Assembly: GCF_035474595.1 (NCBI RefSeq) | Contig: NZ_DATIND010000072.1 | Location: 1 to 36,857, forward strand | Source: Longimicrobium sp. | GTDB lineage: Bacteria > Gemmatimonadota > Gemmatimonadetes > Longimicrobiales > Longimicrobiaceae | Reading direction: 5' to 3' | Length of the DNA: 36,857 nt | Part shown: one piece after another, positions 29,769 through 36,857 of the stretch | How the letters are laid out: every line of letters starts with the position of its first letter | Position numbering within the stretch: position 1 is the stretch's first letter | Notes under the pieces: generated by a model | The model's database searches: none | Seen by the model: the letters and a program-made list of their open reading frames with translations, nothing else | Told to the model about the DNA's origin: nothing | Made by a program: the position numbers and the translations under genes

Positions 29769-30923
29769 TTACAGCGTGCTCTTGTAGAGCAGGCGGTTGG
29801 GCGTGCCGGTGACGTTGCCGGTGATCACGTTCGTGGTGGAGTTGTTGATGATCCACGACACGATCGTGCTGCTGGCCGCGTCGCCGAAGGTGCCCTTGTA
29901 CAGCGCCGCCACGCCGGCCACGTGCGGGCTGGCCATGCTGGTGCCGCTGATGGTGTTGGTGCCGCTGTTGATCCAGGTGCTGGTGATGCTGCTGCCCGGC
30001 GCGTAGGCCTCGACGCACGAGCCCCAGTTGCTGTAGCTGGCCTTGGCGTCGCTGCTGGTGCTGGCCGCGGTGGTGAACACGCCCGAGGCGCTGGCCGGCG
30101 ACACGTTGCAGGCGTTCTGGTTCTCGTTCCCCGCCGCCACGGCCAGGAACACGCCCGAGTTGGCCAGGTTGGTGGCCGCCGTGTTCAGCGTGCTGCTCAG
30201 CCCGCCGCCCAGCGACATGTTGGCCACCGCGGGCTTCACCGCGTTGGCGCGCACCCAGTCGATCCCCGCGATGATGGCGCTGGTGGTGCCGCTGCCGCTG
30301 CAGTTCAGCACGCGCACGCCGCGCAGCAGCACGCCCTTGGCCACGCCGTACGTGGTGGAGCCGATCGTTCCCGCCACGTGCGTCCCGTGCCCGTTGCAGT
30401 CGGCGCCGCTGCCGCCCGCGTAGTCGTACGAGGCCGCCGCGCGGCTGCCGAACTGCGGGTGGTTGGCCTGGATGCCGGTGTCGATGATGTACGCCCGCAC
30501 GTTGCTGGCGGTGGTCGTGTAGGTGTACGTCCCCGAGAGCGGGCGGGCGCGCTGGTCGATGCGGTCGATCCCCCAGGTGGCGCCGGACTGCGTGGTGGCC
30601 ACGCTGTACACCTGGTCCTGCTCGATGTAGTCCACGTTCGGGTTGTGCTGCAGCGCGTTCAGCTGCCCCTGGTTCAGCTCGGCGCTGAAGCCGTTCACCG
30701 CGGCGGTGTACACGAAGTGCGGGTTCACCCCCGAGACGGCGGCCACCGAGCGCGGGTCGGCGCCTTCCTTCACCACCACCACGTACGAGCCTTCCACGGC
30801 CACGCCGCGGGCAGCCACCACGGGCGCCGCGGCGCGCGTGGAAGTGGCCGTCGGGCTCTGGTCGGCGCAGGCGGCCAGCGCCAGGGCGGATCCCGCGAGC
30901 ATCACGTTGCGGAGCGCTTTCAT
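29769..30923 (-). CDS. Subtilisin-like (S8) lipoprotein protease 1
   Basis: This 384-residue proteinase K-type serine protease has a lipoprotein signal (LAGSALALAAC, Cys19). An inhibitor I9-like propeptide spans about 45-110 (SYVVVVKEGADPRSVAAVSG). The catalytic domain has Asp148 (IIDTG), His179 (CNGHGTHVAG), oxyanion Asn266 (AAGNEN) and Ser329 (GTSMASPHVAG). Cysteines at 176, 208, 272 and 303 could form disulfides. GGAGG lies 7 nt before the ATG. It is one of three related proteases in a row and was probably duplicated. A cell-surface nutritional or processing role is inferred. Confidence 0.93.
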   Translation of the reverse strand: MKALRNVMLAGSALALAACADQSPTATSTRAAAPVVAARGVAVEGSYVVVVKEGADPRSVAAVSGVNPHFVYTAAVNGFSAELNQGQLNALQHNPNVDYIEQDQVYSVATTQSGATWGIDRIDQRARPLSGTYTYTTTASNVRAYIIDTGIQANHPQFGSRAAASYDYAGGSGADCNGHGTHVAGTIGSTTYGVAKGVLLRGVRVLNCSGSGTTSAIIAGIDWVRANAVKPAVANMSLGGGLSSTLNTAATNLANSGVFLAVAAGNENQNACNVSPASASGVFTTAASTSSDAKASYSNWGSCVEAYAPGSSITSTWINSGTNTISGTSMASPHVAGVAALYKGTFGDAASSTIVSWIINNSTTNVITGNVTGTPNRLLYKSTL

Positions 30924-30996
30924 ACCACGTCCTCCATCCGGTGGGGGGAGAGCAGCCGCCGCGGCACTCGCCGCGGCGGGTGGTGCGGCGGCGGCC

Positions 30997-32139
30997 CTAG
31001 AGCCCCGCCGTGTAAAGCAGCCGGTTGGGCGTGCCCGCGGGCACGTTCTTCACCACGCCCGCGGTCGCGTTGGTCTTGATCCAGCTGTCGATGGTGACGG
31101 ACGCCGCATCGCCGAAGCGGGCCTTGTACAGCGCCGCCACCCCGGCCACGTGCGGCGCGGCCATCGAGCTGCCGGTGAGCGTGGCGGTTCCCGAGCCGAT
31201 CCACGTGGAGACGATGGAACCGCCCGGTGCATAGCCGTCTACGCAGCTGCCGTAGTTCGAGGTGGCCAGCCGGGTGTCGTCGGGGTTGGTGCCGGCCGTG
31301 GTGAAAACGGCCGCGGCGCTGGCGGGCGACACGTTGCAGGCGAGCTGGTTCTCGTTCCCCGCTGCCACGGAGGTGAAGATCCCCGCGTTGGACAGGCTGG
31401 TGACGGCGGTGTTCAGCGTGGAGGAGAAGGGACCGCCGAGGGAGAGGTTGGCCACGGCGGGCTTCTGCGCGTTGGCGCGCACCCAGTCGATCGCGGCCAC
31501 GATCCCGGAGGTGGAGCCGGAGCCGTTGCAGTCCAGCACGCGCACGCCGCGCAGCGACACGGCCTTCGCCACGCCGTACTGGGTGGAGCCCACGATGCCG
31601 GCCACGTGGGTGCCGTGCCCGTTGCAGTCCGCCCCGGTGCCGCCGAACGCGTCGTACACGTTCTGCGCGCGGGCGCCGAACAGCGGGTGGGTCGTCTGGA
31701 TCCCCGTGTCCAGGATGTAGGCGCGGACCCCGACCCCGGTCCCGGCGGTGTAGGTGCCCGAAAGCGGGAGATAGCGCTGGTCGATGCGGTCCAGGTTCCA
31801 CGGCACGCTGGTCTGCGCCGCGTGGTAGACGGCGTCCTGCTCCACGTAGGCGACCGCGGGGTTCTGCCGCAGCGCGTTCAGCTGGCCGGCCGTGAGCGTG
31901 GCCGCGAAACCGTTCACCGCCGCGGTGTAGACGTGGCGCGGCGCGGCGCCCAGCCCCGCGGCGACTCCGCGGGGGTCGGCGCCGGCGTTCAGCACCACCA
32001 GGTACGCGCCGCCGATCCCGCCGGCGGACGCCAGCCGCACCGGCGCGGCGTGCGGCGCGCGCGCGGCCGTGGGCGATCCGTCCGCGCACGCGGCGGCGGC
32101 GGAAAGCGCGAGCAGGAACGTCGAGCGGATCGGGCGCAT
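30997..32139 (-). CDS. Subtilisin-like (S8) lipoprotein protease 2
   Basis: This 380-residue paralog of the neighbouring protease has a signal with Cys18 as probable lipid site (LLALSAAAAC). It has an I9-like propeptide (AYLVVLNAGADPRGVAAGLG) and catalytic Asp144 (ILDTG), His175 (CNGHGTHVAG), Asn262 (AAGNEN) and Ser325. Its serine motif is GSSMAAPHVAG in place of GTSMASPHVAG. It ends soon after the catalytic domain (NRLLYTAGL), like protease 1. The ribosome site is weaker (AAGGG). The gap of 73 bp to protease 1 suggests possible co-transcription. Confidence 0.92.
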   Translation of the reverse strand: MRPIRSTFLLALSAAAACADGSPTAARAPHAAPVRLASAGGIGGAYLVVLNAGADPRGVAAGLGAAPRHVYTAAVNGFAATLTAGQLNALRQNPAVAYVEQDAVYHAAQTSVPWNLDRIDQRYLPLSGTYTAGTGVGVRAYILDTGIQTTHPLFGARAQNVYDAFGGTGADCNGHGTHVAGIVGSTQYGVAKAVSLRGVRVLDCNGSGSTSGIVAAIDWVRANAQKPAVANLSLGGPFSSTLNTAVTSLSNAGIFTSVAAGNENQLACNVSPASAAAVFTTAGTNPDDTRLATSNYGSCVDGYAPGGSIVSTWIGSGTATLTGSSMAAPHVAGVAALYKARFGDAASVTIDSWIKTNATAGVVKNVPAGTPNRLLYTAGL

Positions 32140-32570
32140 CGAATTACCCTTGCCTGTGTGTGAAGCGCGGACCTCCGCCGCACTCGTCGGCTACCGGATC
32201 ACGACAACTGTTCATCGATCATCACCAACCCGGAGAATCGGCAGTTCCGGAATCCATCATCGCGTCCGACAAGCTGTTTGCTGTGGTGGAGGGGAATTGT
32301 GGCAGAACCTGCGCCAGATCGAACGTGAAGATCAACTGATTGTCATCCAATGAGATAATCCTTTGGGGTCATATCGAGATGCGCACTGGTTTGGTGCGGT
32401 CTGCACCGGGAGTGTGCGTGATGATTGGGAGGAGGGATGATCTCGAGAGGAGAAAATGCGGCTAAAGTCGCTACAACGGCACGCACTCCGCCTGCGCGGA
32501 CTTCCCCATAGAACCATCCATGACCGAACTCACGCACTCACGCACTTCCGCACTTCCGCACTCTCGCACC
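32140..32570. other. Gap between proteases 2 and 3
   Basis: No gene is supported. The protease 2 promoter should lie in 32160-32350, which is clearly AT-richer than the coding regions, but I cannot assign boxes with confidence. At 32535-32570 there is a copy of the CGCACTTCCGCACTCTCGCAC simple repeat. Confidence 0.5.
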
Positions 32571-32611
32571 AAAAAAATCCCGCCCGGCGCAGAACCCTGC
32601 GCCGGGCGGGA
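32571..32611 (-). terminator. Intrinsic terminator of protease 3
   Basis: TCCCGCCCGGCGCAG (32578-32592) pairs perfectly with CTGCGCCGGGCGGGA (32597-32611). Seven A residues at 32571-32577 give a T-tract on the minus strand. This is the clearest terminator in the window. Confidence 0.92.
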
Positions 32612-32644
32612 CGATCGCCGAGGGCCGAAGCCTTCAGTGCGAGA

Positions 32645-34168
<1,524 letters not shown>

Positions 34169-35051
34169 GAAGCGTCCTCCCCGGGGGGTTGGGTTGCGGC
34201 GCCCGGCCCAGTGCCGGCGCGCCGGCCGCGGCCGCGTGGGGAACGGCCGCGATACTCGGGAGACAAGGGATCGCAGACCCACCCCACGCGCCGTTTGCGC
34301 GAAAGACGGTCTGGTGCGGCGGGTGGGCGCCGCCGCGAGTCCGGGTGCATGTCCTGAGCGGGGCCGTAGCAGAGCACGCACCGCACCGCACCTGCAACAA
34401 ATCGCAAGCGGTTGGCGAGCATCGACTTGTGGATTTTACCGCGCCGGCGGGGCCGCGAGATTGTAGTGCGGCTGCACCATGCCGGTGCACCGAGACGGTG
34501 CGGCCTCGCGCGAGGGCGGGCGGCCCGCGCGCGCGACCACGTGCGCGAGGACAGGAAGAATCCCTCAGATTGCAGCGGATAAGGTTTGTTGGTTTCGACG
34601 CTCCCCCATACCGACCGAACCCGCCGAGATGTCGCCAGGTGCGTACTCATGGGTAGGGGGATCCGGGGGAGGGAGATTTCGGAACTCCGGGGAGACGCGG
34701 CTGCACCAGTGCGGTGCGGAACGGCGCATTCTGGTGCTAGATAAAACCTGCGTCGAGCCGCGCTCCCTGTCCTCTTCATCTCCATGCATTCATGGAGTGA
34801 TCGGGACGGAACTCCATCGAAACAAATGGTCTACGGGACGGCCGCCGCCTTCCTCGGCCGAGGGCCGCGCAGGTGCGTCGGGGAGCGGCCCGCATCTTGT
34901 ACCATGATGGAGCCAGGCGAGCAACATTTGGTCCCATTGCGGCCTCCCACCAGGACGCGTGCTCGCCCTTGCCGGCCCTCCCGGGCCGGCGCGTCCCGGT
35001 GGCCGCGCTTCCTCTGGCGCGGCTCCGACCCCCTTTTCTCGTGGAGGTCGC
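34169..35051. other. Long divergent intergenic region
   Basis: About 880 bp separate protease 3 and the divergently transcribed EXORDIUM-like gene. The open frames here are not protein-like. Promoters for both genes should be present; an AT-rich TAGATAAAA at 34738-34746 is a weak candidate for the plus-strand gene. No RNA gene was recognised. Confidence 0.5.
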
Positions 35052-36089
35052 ATGGCCCGCATTTCGTCCCTGGCAGTGGCAACCGCCGGCATCGTCGCGC
35101 TCGCGGCGTGCTCGGACGCCAACCCCAACCAGCCCCGCGTTCCCGCGCAGCCCGCCGGCTCCACGGCGCTGCAGCACCTGGGCATCGCCCCGGTGCGCAC
35201 GCCCAACCGGCCGATGTTCAGCAACAACGGCAACGAGCTGAACCACGGCAACGCCAAGCCCACCGGCCCCAGCAACGCGGCCACCGGCACCGGCATCAGC
35301 TACCACGGCGGCCCCCTGCTCACCTCGCAGACCAAGGTGGCCGCGGTGTACTGGGCGTCGACGCAGGTGTACACCGGCGGCCCCACGCCGGGCACGCAGG
35401 GCGCCGGCTCGTCCGACGGCTCGCTGGTGGGCTACTTCATGAGCCACGTGGGCGGCTCGCCGTACTTCAACATCAACAGCACGTACTACAACTCGGCCGG
35501 CACGCACGTGTCCAACATCGTCAACTACACGCAGTTCTGGGCGAACAACGTGTACGGCGTGCCGGCCAGCGGCGCCAGCGTCAGCGACTCGCAGATGCTG
35601 TCGATGCTGCAGTACGCCTTCAACAACGGCAAGCTGACGTACGATTCGGGCACCCTGTACGCCATCTTCACCAAGGGCACGGTGAACCTGGGCGGCGGCT
35701 TCGGCACGCAGTACTGCGCGTACCACAGCTGGGGCACGGTGACGGTGGGCGGCGTGGCGCGCACGGTCCTGTACGCGGCCATGCCCGACGACTACGCCAA
35801 GTCCAGCGCCTGCTCGTCGGGCGCCGCGGCGGCCAACGGCGACCCGCACGCCGACGCCGAGGTGAGCACCCTGGTGCACGAGATCGAGGAGACCACCACC
35901 GACATGAACGGCAACGCCTGGTTCGACGCGTCGGGCTACGAGAACGCCGACAAGTGCGCGTGGACGTACGGCAGCACGTACACCTCGGCGCTGGGCGGCG
36001 TGGCCAACGTGCACCTGGGCACCAAGGACTACCTCATCCAGCGCAACTGGGTGAACAGCGGCACCGGCGGCTGCTTCATGAGCTGGTAG
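35052..36089 (+). CDS. EXORDIUM/phosphate-induced-like lipoprotein
   Basis: This 345-residue protein has a lipoprotein signal (VATAGIVALAAC, Cys20). GISYHGGPLLTSQTKVAAVYW resembles the YHGGPLL...V..IW start of plant EXORDIUM (phosphate-induced protein 1) proteins. GTQYCAYHSWGTV matches their C-x-YH region, and ENADKCAW is also conserved-looking. A TLVHEIEETTTDMNGNAWFD segment contains HEIEE with a nearby Asp, which could bind metal; catalysis is not established. Six cysteines in the mature part fit a secreted disulfide fold. GGAGG lies 4 nt before the ATG. It lies next to three secreted proteases. Function in bacteria is unknown. Confidence 0.75.
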   Translation: MARISSLAVATAGIVALAACSDANPNQPRVPAQPAGSTALQHLGIAPVRTPNRPMFSNNGNELNHGNAKPTGPSNAATGTGISYHGGPLLTSQTKVAAVYWASTQVYTGGPTPGTQGAGSSDGSLVGYFMSHVGGSPYFNINSTYYNSAGTHVSNIVNYTQFWANNVYGVPASGASVSDSQMLSMLQYAFNNGKLTYDSGTLYAIFTKGTVNLGGGFGTQYCAYHSWGTVTVGGVARTVLYAAMPDDYAKSSACSSGAAAANGDPHADAEVSTLVHEIEETTTDMNGNAWFDASGYENADKCAWTYGSTYTSALGGVANVHLGTKDYLIQRNWVNSGTGGCFMSW

Positions 36090-36116
36090 TCGCGCGGGCG
36101 CACCTTCGGTGACGGG

Positions 36117-36185
36117 GTGCGAGACTGCGAAGGTGCGGATGTGCGAGAGTGGGGGGATCCGCGAGGATTCTCCCACTCTCGCGTT
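36117..36185. repeat. GTGCGAGAGTGCG-type repeat hairpin behind the EXORDIUM-like gene
   Basis: GTGCGAGACTGCGAAGGTGCG and GTGCGAGAGTGGGGGGATCC, then CTCCCACTCTCGCGTTTTCG. The latter pair could act as a terminator (GAGAGTGGG/CCCACTCTC followed by GCGTTTTC). Confidence 0.6.
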
Positions 36186-36303
36186 TTCGCTGCAGGGCCC
36201 AATCGCAAGAACGGCGTTGGGGCGATGATGCGGGGTGGCCTGATCGTTGCCCCCGTCACCGGCTTCCGTGGATGGGGCATTCCCGAGCGAGCGAGGTGGC
36301 GAG

Positions 36304-36801
36304 ATGGCACGATACAGGATGCGGCAGCGGCTGATCTCGATCGGCGAGGACTACGTGATCGAGGACGAGAGCGGGCGGGCGGTGTACAGGGTGGACGGCA
36401 AGGTGCTGCGCATCCGCGAGACGTTCGTCATCGAGGACATGGGCGGGCGCGAGCTGGTGACGATCCGCGAGAAGAAGCTGGCCATCCGCGACAGCATGAA
36501 CATCCTGCGCGGCGGGAAGACGGTGGCCACGGTGAAGAAGGCGCTCTTCTCCCCCTTTACCGACAAGTTCGTGGTGGACGTGGACGGCGGCGACGACCTG
36601 ACGGTGAAGGGCGACCTGCTGGACCACGACTACGAGATCCGCCGCGACGGCAGGCGGATCGCGCAGGTGTCGAAGAAGTGGTTCGCGCTCAGCGACACCT
36701 ACGGCATCGACATCGCCGAGGGCGAGGACGACGCGCTGATCCTGGCCGTCGCCGTGGCGCTGGACGAGATGGCGCACGATCCCGACGAGGGGAAGGGCTG
36801 A
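36304..36801 (+). CDS. LURP-one-related/scramblase-like protein
   Basis: This 165-residue protein is a chain of beta hairpins: YVIEDESGRAVYRVDGKVLR, FVIEDMGGRELVTIREKKLA, then DYEIRRDGRRIAQVSKKWF with YGIDIAEGEDDALILAVAVA. This is the LURP-one-related (DUF567, tubby-like barrel) pattern, including the terminal hydrophobic helix (ALILAVAVALDEM). Members may bind lipids; function in bacteria is mostly unknown. GAGGTGG lies 4 nt before the ATG. It follows the EXORDIUM-like gene after about 210 bp. Confidence 0.85.
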   Translation: MARYRMRQRLISIGEDYVIEDESGRAVYRVDGKVLRIRETFVIEDMGGRELVTIREKKLAIRDSMNILRGGKTVATVKKALFSPFTDKFVVDVDGGDDLTVKGDLLDHDYEIRRDGRRIAQVSKKWFALSDTYGIDIAEGEDDALILAVAVALDEMAHDPDEGKG

Positions 36802-36857
36802 TCTCCATCTCCAGACTCACCAAACAGATTGGTTCACGCGGAGACGCGGTGCCGCGG

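Noticed and set aside
34479-34907. 142-residue plus-strand frame in the long divergent gap
   Set aside because: Arg/Ser/Gly-rich, no ribosome site and no domain; looks non-coding.

Overview
The window is about 36.9 kb of very GC-rich bacterial chromosome with diderm envelope genes: an Mla-type lipid transporter, an RND-TolC efflux operon, an OmpA-like peptidoglycan-binding domain and lipoprotein signals. The mix resembles Longimicrobiaceae/Gemmatimonadota genomes: LRVESF-type leader peptides in tandem, many S8 lipoprotein proteases, TPR and GWxTD-like proteins, and dispersed intergenic hairpin repeats. This is an inference from gene style; no rRNA or marker gene is present. No CRISPR array, rRNA, transposase or prophage was seen.

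Layout. Positions 1-134 (minus) look like the 5' end of a group II intron, lying directly behind a long hairpin. Positions 218-3366 (minus) form a compact peptide-modification (RiPP) operon: two duplicated precursor peptides, a radical SAM/SPASM enzyme and a helical-repeat protein. Positions 3724-4039 hold a promoter, tRNA-Leu(CAG), initiator tRNA-Met(CAT), tRNA-Val(CAC) and a hairpin. Positions 4335-5085 (minus) carry three small genes: a one-TM protein, a ribbon-helix-helix-like protein and a Cys-rich peptide. Upstream of them is an 11-bp-phased repeat. At 5797-7296 there is a secreted TPR protein, followed at 7439-8639 (minus) by five tandem Cys-rich precursors with pinensin-like leaders but no visible synthetase. 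At 8852-10549 is a lone iron-type ABC permease, and at 10868-12574 a secreted GWxTD-like protein.

Positions 12620-12855 form an inverted-repeat element. Positions 12953-15701 (minus) encode MlaE, MlaF and MlaD. Positions 16072-22744 (minus) encode a MarR/GbsR-like regulator, TolC-like, adaptor and RND pump operon; a palindrome overlaps its predicted promoter.

The most unusual region is 23368-28806 (plus): two alanine-rich coiled-coil proteins (one membrane-anchored), a membrane-anchored solute-binding-like protein fused to an OmpA domain, a TauC/SsuC-like permease and a TauB/SsuB-like ATPase. Together they look like an ABC transporter tethered to the cell wall. It is the best candidate here for an undescribed system.

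Positions 29769-34168 (minus) carry three related subtilisin-like lipoprotein proteases, the last with an extra C-terminal domain. They are followed by an EXORDIUM/phosphate-induced-like lipoprotein (35052-36089, plus) and a LURP-one-related protein (36304-36801, plus). Several intergenic gaps hold dispersed short repeats and hairpins rather than genes.
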